Origin: JAVBMO01 sp031552355
GTDB lineage: Bacteria > Bacteroidota > Bacteroidia > Bacteroidales > P3
DNA length: 14,543 nt
Reading direction: 5' to 3'
Assembly: GCA_031552355.1 (NCBI GenBank)
Contig: JAVBMO010000101.1
Coordinates: forward strand, 1 to 14,543
Of this stretch, positions 7,166 to 13,767 are shown one piece after another. Under the pieces are notes generated by a model. It did no database searches. It saw nothing but the letters and a program-made list of their open reading frames with translations, and was not told where the DNA came from. A program made the position numbers and the translations under genes. Each line of letters opens with the position of its first letter. Positions within the stretch are counted from its first letter, which is position 1.

Positions 7166-7597
7166 ATGAGTGTCGATGAAATTGAAAAAGAAATTATCAA
7201 TGAGTTTTCCATTTTTGAAGACTGGATGGACAAATACAATTATTTGATAGAGATGGGGAAAACTTGTCCACAGATTGATGAAAAAAATAAAACAGAGCAA
7301 CATTTGATTTCAGGTTGTCAGTCAAGAGTTTGGCTAAGTGCGGAATATGAAAGCGGAAAAGTGATTTATAAAGCAGATAGCGATGCGGTTATTACCAAAG
7401 GGATTGCCTCATTGTTAATTAGGGTTTTATCGAATCAGCCTCCACAAAGCATCATCGATGCCCGTTTGGATTTTATCAATGAAATCGGCTTAAGCACGCA
7501 TCTTTCACCCACCCGTTCCAATGGTTTGCAAGCCATGGTAAAGCAAATGAAGCTATATGCATTGGCTTTTAAGGCAAAATATGAATCTAATTCATAA
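7166..7597 (+). CDS. sufE: SufE sulfur-acceptor protein for Fe-S cluster assembly
   Basis: The product is 143 aa, the usual SufE length. SufE accepts persulfide sulfur from the cysteine desulfurase SufS and delivers it to the SufBCD scaffold. The conserved HLISGCQSRVWL motif (46-57) places the acceptor cysteine at residue 51, the same number as in Escherichia coli SufE. The N-terminal EIEKEIINEFSIFEDWMDKYNYLIEMG and the central SDAVITKGIASLLIRVLSNQPPQSI also fit the family. No sufS or sufBCD is in the window; SufE often stands apart from them in Bacteroidota. It is the last gene of the three-gene operon. The ATG at 7166 follows the GH3 stop by 11 bp. No convincing terminator is visible before the tRNA. 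Confidence 0.93.
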   Translation: MSVDEIEKEIINEFSIFEDWMDKYNYLIEMGKTCPQIDEKNKTEQHLISGCQSRVWLSAEYESGKVIYKADSDAVITKGIASLLIRVLSNQPPQSIIDARLDFINEIGLSTHLSPTRSNGLQAMVKQMKLYALAFKAKYESNS

Positions 7598-7667
7598 AAT
7601 TCTTACTTTGTAATAAAAATAAAATGAATATTTTACAGGGATTTGCTAATATTTTTTCTGAAAAATA

Positions 7668-7697
7668 TTGTTGATTTCAAAAAAAGCTGTACCTTTG
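7668..7697 (+). promoter_or_regulatory. Promoter of tRNA-Asn
   Basis: TTG at 7668-7670 (-33 element) is separated by 19 bp from TACCTTTG at 7690-7697, an exact -7 match. The tRNA begins about 30 bp downstream. This is the best two-box promoter in the window. Confidence 0.7.
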
Positions 7698-7727
7698 CAC
7701 AGTTCTTAAAGATATAAGAAAATAAAT

Positions 7728-7801
7728 TCCTCAGTAGCTCAGTTGGTTAGAGCACATGACTGTTAATCATGGGGTCCTAGGTTCAAGTCCTAGCTGGGGA
7801 G
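7728..7801 (+). tRNA. tRNA-Asn (anticodon GTT)
   Basis: The 74-nt gene folds as a full cloverleaf. The acceptor stem TCCTCAG/CTGGGGA has one T-G pair, the D stem is GCTC/GAGC, the anticodon stem is CATGA/TCATG with loop CTGTTAA (anticodon GTT at 7762-7764), and the T arm is CCTAG-GTTCAAGTC-CTAG-like. The discriminator base is G at 7801. CCA is not encoded. It has its own promoter and terminator. Confidence 0.95.
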
Positions 7802-7813
7802 CGAGCTGAAAGC

Positions 7814-7846
7814 GAGCGACTTACAAGATTGTAGGTCGCTCTTTTT
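7814..7846 (+). terminator. Intrinsic terminator of tRNA-Asn
   Basis: GAGCGACTTAC (7814-7824) pairs with GTAGGTCGCTC (7831-7841), 11 pairs with one T-G, around a short loop. Five Ts follow. It starts 13 bp after the tRNA. Confidence 0.85.
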
Positions 7847-7856
7847 ATTTACCCAT

Positions 7857-7877
7857 TTGCATGCAATTTGCATACAA
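7857..7877. promoter_or_regulatory. Twin near-palindromes TTGCATRCAA, possible operator
   Basis: TTGCATGCAA (7857-7866) is a perfect 10-bp palindrome. TTGCATACAA (7868-7877) is the same sequence with one base changed, 11 bp further on, about one helical turn. They lie about 85 bp upstream of the -7 box of the primase-helicase gene. A dimeric regulator site is possible; no regulator gene is nearby. Confidence 0.3.
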
Positions 7878-7961
7878 ATATCGGAACCATAATTATGGCG
7901 TGAAAAATATCTAAAAGCATACTAATTCCCCAAAAGTCTTTTTAGAACCCCAAATTATTCA

Positions 7962-7969
7962 TACATTTG
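7962..7969 (+). promoter_or_regulatory. Putative promoter -7 element of the primase-helicase gene
   Basis: TACATTTG matches TAnnTTTG exactly and lies 52 bp upstream of ATG 8022. Only a T-rich stretch (7939-7943) stands where a -33 box would be. The leader contains a small ATTGTT/AACAAT hairpin (7984-8000) of unclear meaning. Confidence 0.5.
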
Positions 7970-8021
7970 TTATATAGCTTGAGATTGTTCAGAAAACAAT
8001 TATCAAAAAATACCGCAATAA

Positions 8022-11009
8022 ATGAATGATTCGCTTTCTCACCAAATCCAAATTTTCAAATCTGTTTTTAAAGGCAGGGAAGATGTGTTTGCCGTTCGTT
8101 GGGAAAAAGGAAATAAAAGCGGTTATATGCCAGCTTATTCTTACGACCCTTATATGTATAGGGTGCATAAGATGAAAGGGGGAACTTTTCAGAATTATCA
8201 AGATAAAACCTATTTGAAACTCACAGATAGCGAGATTGCCAAACACTTAAATGGTGAACAACTTATCGGCATTTATCCTTTGTTAAGAGACAACACCTCA
8301 TGGTTTTTGGTGGCAGATTTCGACAAAGCAAATTGGGTGGAAGAAGCCAAAACATTTATTCATGCTTGTCAGAAAAAAGGGATTCCGGCTTACTTGGAAC
8401 GTTCCCGTTCCGGTAATGGTGGACATGTATGGATATTTTTCGACCAACCCTATTCGGCTGTTCGAAGCAGGAAAATTTTTATATCCCTTTTGGAACAATC
8501 CGGTGTATTTTCTTTGTTTGATAAAAATTCCAGTTTCGACCGTTTATTTCCCAATCAGGATTTCCTTTCCGGCAAAGGCTTGGGTAATCTGATAGCATTG
8601 CCCCTATTTAAAAAGTCTGTTGAACAGGGCAACAGTTGTTTTATTGATTTGGAAACGTTGCAACCGATTCCAAACCAATGGAACTTTCTGAAAAATATTC
8701 AGAGGGTATCTATTGCCCAATTGGATAAATTGCATCAAGAGATTTCAAATATCCGAGTTGAAAATCCACAGCTGAACTTACAAGGGGAATTAACCATTAC
8801 GCTTGATAATGTAATCAAGATATCCCGTTCAGTAATTACCATGCCTTTGATAAATTATATCCGGAATGAGTTGAATTTTGCCAATTCAGAATTTATCATC
8901 AAAAAGAAAATCGGGAAAAGCACTTTTGAGACTGAACGTTATTTCAAAATTGTCGAAGAAACAGAAACCGAAATCATTATTCCGAAAGGATTTGTTGGCA
9001 AACTGATTCGATTTTGCAAGGAAAGTCAAATTGAATATGACTTCATTGACAATAGGAAGAAATCAGAATCTGTTTTATATCAATTCAATGCAACGTTAAG
9101 AAATTATCAAGAACCTGTAATTGAAAATATATCAAGGAAAGATATAGGCGTAATTGTGGCGCCGCCTGGTTCAGGGAAAACATTGTTGGGTTTGAAAATT
9201 ATTTGCGAGAAGCAACAATCAGCTTTAATTATCGTACATCGTAAACAATTGCTTGAACAGTGGGTGGAAAGAATTGAAAACTTTTTGGGAATTCCTAAAA
9301 ACGAAATAGGAAGAATTGGGCAAGAGAAAAGTAAAATTGGGAAAAAGATTACCATTGCGACAATTCAAAGTTTATCAAAAGCATTAGATAACTCAGATAC
9401 ACAGAATCTTGCATCAAAATTTGGAACGATTATTATTGATGAATGCCATCATATCCCTGCTGAAACTTTTCGAAATACGATTACAAAATTGCATTCCTTT
9501 TATCTATACGGTTTGACGGCAACCCCTTTCAGGAAATACAATGACGGAAAACTTATTTTTTCTTATTTGGGCGAAATCATTGCCGAAATCAAACCAACAG
9601 AAATTAGTACTTACAAACATGCTAAAATTGTTGTTAAAAATACCGAATTGGATGTTCCCTATAATTCAAAAACTGATAAATTTGAAGTGCTTTCTCAAAT
9701 CCTGATTCACGATTCGGCAAGAAATAGACTTATATTCAATGATATAAAGCAGGAATTGGATAAAGGTAAAAAAGCGGTTATTATTACCGAAAGGAAGGAA
9801 CATATTGATTCTCTTTACCAATATTTGAAACAGTCTTATGAGGCGGTTACTTTAAGTGGTGAAGATTCTGAAAATCAAAGAAAAACGAAATGGAAGTCTT
9901 TACAAGAAGGGAATTACCAAGTTTTGATTACAACTGGACAATTCTTTGGTGAAGGAAGCGATTTGCAGAATGCTAATTGTTTGTTTTTGGTTTATCCGTT
10001 TTCATTCGAAGGTAAATTGATTCAATATATGGGCAGGGTACAACGTTCTGAAATTGCGCCGACAATCTATGATTACAGGGATTATAAAATTTATTACTTG
10101 AATAAGCTTTTCTTGAAGAGGAATGTATTTTACCGAAAAATCAATAGGCAACCTTCTTTGTTTGATGAGCCGATTGAAGAAACGACATTGCCTGATACTA
10201 CTTTTACAATAAAAGAAACCCTCAAAACACCTATAGAAAATCTTGATTTCAGGTATGGAAGCATTACATTCAAATATTTAATTGAGAAAACTCAGGCCGA
10301 AATTGAGTTTGAAATAGAAAATCTTGAAATACGGCCTGAATTTGAGGTATTAAAGCCTTATTTTTCAAAAATCCTGAAATCAAAAAATATAAGCGTTGAT
10401 ATTTATGCCGAATTTGAAAAAGGAATTTTGGTTTCCCAGTTGGCTACTTCGCCTGATATTCAAAAGATAAATCGAGAAATTATTGAGAGTGTTAGGTTTA
10501 GGTATATCAATCAAAGATTTTTAGAACTTAAGTCTAAAATAACAAAGGAAACCCTTTTGACTTTAAATGAGGTAGAGGGTGAAAAACAAACGCTATATGC
10601 TGACAGCGAAGAATTACTGGAAGATATTTTGCAACATAAAAATTACAAGCATTCCCGACAATTGCGATATTTATCTCAATTACATGAACGTAAATTTTTA
10701 AAAATCAGATTTGTATTAAATCCATTTTCATTTGTATTCTTACTATCCGGCAATCAACAATTTCATCTTGTTTTGGAAACGCTCGATAGCGAAGAAGCCA
10801 CTTATCTTTGGCATATCAATAAAGACAAAGAATCACTTGTCAACGCTATCAAAGAAATTGACCTACAATTGAATTTTATCCGTAATAAAGGTCGTCAAGC
10901 CTTTTTAGATACCAACCCTCAAAACTTTTCAAAAATCCTACATGATTATTCCGATGAAAAGAAAGGGTTTATCACTTGGAAATGCTTGTTGGAAGAACAG
11001 TTGGTTTGA
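8022..11009 (+). CDS. TOTE-like primase-SF2 helicase fusion, probable conflict/defence protein
   Basis: The 995-aa protein has three parts. Residues 1 to about 245 resemble the archaeo-eukaryotic primase (AEP) domain of TOTE-type systems: WFLVADFDKANW with metal-binding Asp99 and Asp101, LERSRSGNGGHVWIFF with His135, and LFPNQDFLSGKGLGNLIALPL (175-195). Residues about 355-680 are an SF2 helicase close to XPB and type III restriction Res subunits: Walker A VAPPGSGKT (379-387), DECHH (473-477), LTATPFR (498-504), TTGQFFGEGSDL (637-648) and QYMGRVQRS (668-676). The segment at about 255-345 may be a recognition domain. Residues about 720-995 match no domain I can name, but FHLVLETLDSEEATYLWHI and the NFSKILHDYSDEKKGFITWK end look conserved. 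No nuclease motif is evident. The gene stands alone behind tRNA-Asn with its own promoter and ends 33 bp from a convergent gene. A defence or mobile-DNA role is inference; alternative: a repair helicase-primase. Confidence 0.75.
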   Translation: MNDSLSHQIQIFKSVFKGREDVFAVRWEKGNKSGYMPAYSYDPYMYRVHKMKGGTFQNYQDKTYLKLTDSEIAKHLNGEQLIGIYPLLRDNTSWFLVADFDKANWVEEAKTFIHACQKKGIPAYLERSRSGNGGHVWIFFDQPYSAVRSRKIFISLLEQSGVFSLFDKNSSFDRLFPNQDFLSGKGLGNLIALPLFKKSVEQGNSCFIDLETLQPIPNQWNFLKNIQRVSIAQLDKLHQEISNIRVENPQLNLQGELTITLDNVIKISRSVITMPLINYIRNELNFANSEFIIKKKIGKSTFETERYFKIVEETETEIIIPKGFVGKLIRFCKESQIEYDFIDNRKKSESVLYQFNATLRNYQEPVIENISRKDIGVIVAPPGSGKTLLGLKIICEKQQSALIIVHRKQLLEQWVERIENFLGIPKNEIGRIGQEKSKIGKKITIATIQSLSKALDNSDTQNLASKFGTIIIDECHHIPAETFRNTITKLHSFYLYGLTATPFRKYNDGKLIFSYLGEIIAEIKPTEISTYKHAKIVVKNTELDVPYNSKTDKFEVLSQILIHDSARNRLIFNDIKQELDKGKKAVIITERKEHIDSLYQYLKQSYEAVTLSGEDSENQRKTKWKSLQEGNYQVLITTGQFFGEGSDLQNANCLFLVYPFSFEGKLIQYMGRVQRSEIAPTIYDYRDYKIYYLNKLFLKRNVFYRKINRQPSLFDEPIEETTLPDTTFTIKETLKTPIENLDFRYGSITFKYLIEKTQAEIEFEIENLEIRPEFEVLKPYFSKILKSKNISVDIYAEFEKGILVSQLATSPDIQKINREIIESVRFRYINQRFLELKSKITKETLLTLNEVEGEKQTLYADSEELLEDILQHKNYKHSRQLRYLSQLHERKFLKIRFVLNPFSFVFLLSGNQQFHLVLETLDSEEATYLWHINKDKESLVNAIKEIDLQLNFIRNKGRQAFLDTNPQNFSKILHDYSDEKKGFITWKCLLEEQLV

Positions 11010-11042
11010 AATGTATTTCCAAACATTACACCAAAGATTACG

Positions 11043-12392
11043 TCATAATTTTATATCATATAGTTTCAAATATTCATTCCAACAACCATTTTCCTTGATT
11101 TTTTCTTCAAAATCTTCGAGGGTAATAAATTGATTTGGGACTGAATATGTTTCTCTTATAATCTTTAATAGTTTTTCTTTTCCTATTAATTTCCGAAATT
11201 CATGTACAAAAGCAGGTCCCTTGACATAAATTACAAAAGCTGCCCAAGGTTCACCTGTGTTATGTCTTTGATTTAAGAGTTGTTCGAAGGTTATTCTTAA
11301 ATCGGGAAAGTTCCATTCAGGATTTTCCTGTAAGGCTTTTTCAAAGGCATCCTGTCCTGCCCAACTTTCATAAAACATAAGATTGACATATTCTGGGATA
11401 GATTCGCCCATAAAGCACCTTCCTTTCGCATTATATAGCGTATGTATTCCTAACCATAAATGGCAAATTTCGTGCGCTAAAAGGGTATTCCCTATGGTTT
11501 CCATGTTGATCAATCCCCTATCCATAATAATAACATTGCCCATTCCCATTGCTATGCCAAATATAGATGTTTCTACAAAATTTATATTATGGGTTTTTAG
11601 TTCCCATAAATTGGTATTATACCATTTGAAGGCTTCTACAGAGCGATTAACTATAGCGTTCCATAAAGAATCTATTTGATGTGGGTCTGTAGTATAAACT
11701 GGTTTGCCATTAACAACATCTATAAGGCGTTTTGCTTGTGGAAGAATGTAAAAATTGAAATCAACATTATTATATTGAGCATTTTTGCGTTGAAATATAT
11801 TTGATTTTGTTATCAACAAAGGAATATCTTCGTCATAAAGCTTAAAGGAATAAATATTTGTGTGCTTATTTAACTGGACATTATCTGCCGGAACATACGC
11901 AAAAGCGATGTATGTATTAGGAATGGAAACTGTTGCTTTGTAATGTGCAAAATTATCGTACAATACCGGATACCAACGACAAGAACGTTCAAGAATTAAC
12001 TGATTGGTATCGCATAATATTATTGTAGATAAAGAATCTTTTTTCAATGGGTATGCTATTTTATAATGGAAATCAAATTTCAATATGGTTTCTTGGGTAG
12101 AAAAAAACATAGTGTCGTTTTTTTGCACATAGTTTAGCTTTTTGCCATTCAATGCAGCATGGGAAAATTTTATATAATCATTTAAAAGAAAATATGACAG
12201 GTTTTCTTCTTTAAAATTTTCAGCCACAATGGTTAATTTAATGTCTATGATAGAATCTTGTAATCTTAAATCTAAATCATAGTTGTTAATTTTGATTGAA
12301 TTTTGAGCTTGTTCTTTCAATGTTTTTTCCTGTGCCTGTAGAAATGACATAGAAAGAATTGTAAAAAATAGAATGTTGATTAAATTCTTCAT
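11043..12392 (-). CDS. Exported M1-like metalloprotease with altered GAMEN motif
   Basis: The 449-aa protein begins with a signal peptide (MKNLINILFFTILS..., cleavage near QA-QE at 20-22). Its core has HEICH (307-311), then 18 residues, then Glu330 (FMGESIPEY), the gluzincin zinc site of peptidase family M1. Tyr389 in VIYVKGPAF matches the catalytic Tyr of M1 enzymes. At the position of the substrate-binding GAMEN loop the protein reads AMGMGN (281-286), with Gly instead of the Glu that holds the substrate amino terminus. Zinc catalysis is therefore plausible but classical aminopeptidase specificity is doubtful. There is no T9SS sorting domain at the C-terminus (ends YLKLYDIKL), so the protein is probably periplasmic or outer-membrane associated. 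It follows the TPR gene by 26 bp in the same direction, and the two share nearly the same signal peptide. It converges on the primase-helicase gene; no clear terminator separates them. Confidence 0.8.
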   Translation of the reverse strand: MKNLINILFFTILSMSFLQAQEKTLKEQAQNSIKINNYDLDLRLQDSIIDIKLTIVAENFKEENLSYFLLNDYIKFSHAALNGKKLNYVQKNDTMFFSTQETILKFDFHYKIAYPLKKDSLSTIILCDTNQLILERSCRWYPVLYDNFAHYKATVSIPNTYIAFAYVPADNVQLNKHTNIYSFKLYDEDIPLLITKSNIFQRKNAQYNNVDFNFYILPQAKRLIDVVNGKPVYTTDPHQIDSLWNAIVNRSVEAFKWYNTNLWELKTHNINFVETSIFGIAMGMGNVIIMDRGLINMETIGNTLLAHEICHLWLGIHTLYNAKGRCFMGESIPEYVNLMFYESWAGQDAFEKALQENPEWNFPDLRITFEQLLNQRHNTGEPWAAFVIYVKGPAFVHEFRKLIGKEKLLKIIRETYSVPNQFITLEDFEEKIKENGCWNEYLKLYDIKL

Positions 12393-12396
12393 GTAT
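12310..12396 (-). repeat. Copy A of an 87-bp duplicated gene start (M1-like gene)
   Basis: This segment covers the first 83 coding bases and 4 bp of leader of the M1-like gene. It aligns without gaps to 13620-13706, with 74 of 87 bases identical. The last 27 bp (12370-12396), covering the start codon, are completely identical. Similarity drops outside these limits. Confidence 0.85.
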
Positions 12397-12418
12397 TTAT
12401 TTGCATTTAGTTTTAGTG

Positions 12419-13702
12419 TTATTTCAATGCCTGTCTCAAAATTTCCTCTTCCTGTTCTTTGTCTATTCCAATAGCGATACTTGTTTTATAGGTATCTACC
12501 AATTTATTTAGTTTTTCTGTTTGATTATTTTTCTTGTAATACTGTGCAAGCAATACAAAAGCTTTATGGTAACTGAATATTAGTCCTGATATTCGCGGCA
12601 TATCATTCGTTTTCAAGCTTGGTAAATCTTTGAAATTTTCAGGGTTGAGCAGTATTTCCAACTTGGCGACGTCGGAAGATTTGTCTGTATTCATCGTTTC
12701 GATAGGCGCTAATTGTGATGTTAATCCGCAATTTTTAAAATAGGTATTCAATCCACCATAAAATATTGGTTCGGCAAGGTTGCTAAAATAAATGGGACGT
12801 TCATTAAAATTGTCTTCCACAATCTGTAATAAAATTGCCCGTTGTGGACTGAGGTACGTCCGCTTCTTTGCTTTTTCGCTTTCAATTTTCGAATGCATTC
12901 TATTGGAGAATAAATCAGGTTCAATTGTCCATTTAAACTGAAAGTCTGAATTAAGTTTAAACTTGGTTTTCAATTCTTTTGAAACAGGAATGTAAACATC
13001 AGTTATATCCCATTTGAATGGATGAATATCCATAATTTGCTGGTCAGTCAGATTGATGTTTATTTTTCTTACACCACCCTCAAGCCCTTCTCTTAGGAAT
13101 TTCACATACCATGGTCTGTCAATATTGCCTAATGGAATAATGGTTATGTCGGTTCGATAATTTTGATGTAGTTGTAAATATGCGCAAACATCAAAATCCG
13201 GATTTCCACCTGTAAATAGAATTGCATTTTTATCGCAAGTATTCATGAGATTTTTTCCAAATTCAATCAGCCATGCCGGATAAGCACCTTTTTCGTATGC
13301 CTTTTTATAGAAATATCTCAATTTTTCCACGTCATAATTTTGCATGGCGATAAAAGCGTTTCCACTACATTCTGCGCCGTAGAAATATTTTGCATCGCCG
13401 TATTGAGGATTTAAACGGATGGCTTTATCCAAGTAATCAAAAATTTTCTGCGAATAAGCAAAATCATAACCTTTTAAGGGGCGGCTGTCATAAGCCCGGT
13501 AATGGTTGAACCAACCCAAGTAATAATAAATTTCAGGGTCGTTGGGTGTTTTAACTGCCGCTTTTTCCAACAAAGAAATGGCTTCGTTATAGTGTTCTTT
13601 TTTGAATTCGTCCAAAGCCTGTTCTTTCAATGAATTTTCCTGTGCCTGTACAAATAGTGTAGAAAACACTATAAAAATCAGAATGTTGATTAAATTCTTC
13701 AT
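12419..13702 (-). CDS. Exported TPR protein with DUF2723-tail-like segment
   Basis: The 427-aa protein starts with a signal peptide (MKNLINILIFIVFS..., cleavage near QA-QE). Residues about 25-105 hold tetratricopeptide-like repeats (ALDEFKKEHYNEAISLLEKAAVKTPND, then IFDYLDKAIRLNPQYGDAKYFYG). Residues about 152-205, DKNAILFTGGNPDFDVCAYLQ followed by YRTDITIIPLGNIDRPWYVKFL, closely resemble the soluble part of Bacteroidota DUF2723 membrane proteins, where 'NAILFTNGDND' precedes 'RPDV.VVNLSLL'. The DUF2723 membrane helices are absent. The segment GISLIFSYHKAFVLLAQYYKKNNQTEKLNKLVDTY near the end may be another TPR. The function is unknown. It sits 26 bp upstream of the M1-like gene and 65 bp downstream of a T9SS cargo gene, so the three probably form one transcript. 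Start ATG 13702 is fixed by the signal peptide. Confidence 0.7.
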   Translation of the reverse strand: MKNLINILIFIVFSTLFVQAQENSLKEQALDEFKKEHYNEAISLLEKAAVKTPNDPEIYYYLGWFNHYRAYDSRPLKGYDFAYSQKIFDYLDKAIRLNPQYGDAKYFYGAECSGNAFIAMQNYDVEKLRYFYKKAYEKGAYPAWLIEFGKNLMNTCDKNAILFTGGNPDFDVCAYLQLHQNYRTDITIIPLGNIDRPWYVKFLREGLEGGVRKININLTDQQIMDIHPFKWDITDVYIPVSKELKTKFKLNSDFQFKWTIEPDLFSNRMHSKIESEKAKKRTYLSPQRAILLQIVEDNFNERPIYFSNLAEPIFYGGLNTYFKNCGLTSQLAPIETMNTDKSSDVAKLEILLNPENFKDLPSLKTNDMPRISGLIFSYHKAFVLLAQYYKKNNQTEKLNKLVDTYKTSIAIGIDKEQEEEILRQALK

Positions 13703-13706
13703 GTAT
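13620..13706 (-). repeat. Copy B of an 87-bp duplicated gene start (TPR gene)
   Basis: Partner of 12310-12396. It encodes the signal peptide and first mature residues (SLKEQA) of the TPR protein. Most differences fall in the hydrophobic core of the signal peptide, with the start region and the KEQA-encoding end unchanged. Confidence 0.85.
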
Positions 13707-13722
13707 ATATTTTCTATTTATA

Positions 13723-13757
13723 TAGTGATGAGATGATTTTGAATCATCTCATCACTA
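13723..13757 (-). promoter_or_regulatory. Perfect 16-bp intercistronic hairpin
   Basis: TAGTGATGAGATGATT (13723-13738) is the exact inverse of 13742-13757, with a 3-nt loop. In the leftward transcript it starts 10 bp after the T9SS cargo stop codon and ends 20 bp before the TPR start codon. No T-run follows on either strand, so it is not a standard intrinsic terminator. It may protect the 3' end of the upstream message, slow transcription or lower downstream expression. Confidence 0.6.
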
Positions 13758-13767
13758 AGTTGGCGAT

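Noticed and set aside
7780..7801. tRNA-Asn 3' end as an attachment site
   Set aside because: I looked for a repeat of GTTCAAGTCCTAGCTGG downstream, especially around 11010-11042, and found none; there is no integrase.
11004..11024. Hairpin at the convergent gene ends
   Set aside because: GTTTGAAAT/ATTTCCAAAC is imperfect, overlaps the helicase stop codon and has no T-run on either strand, so I do not call it a terminator.
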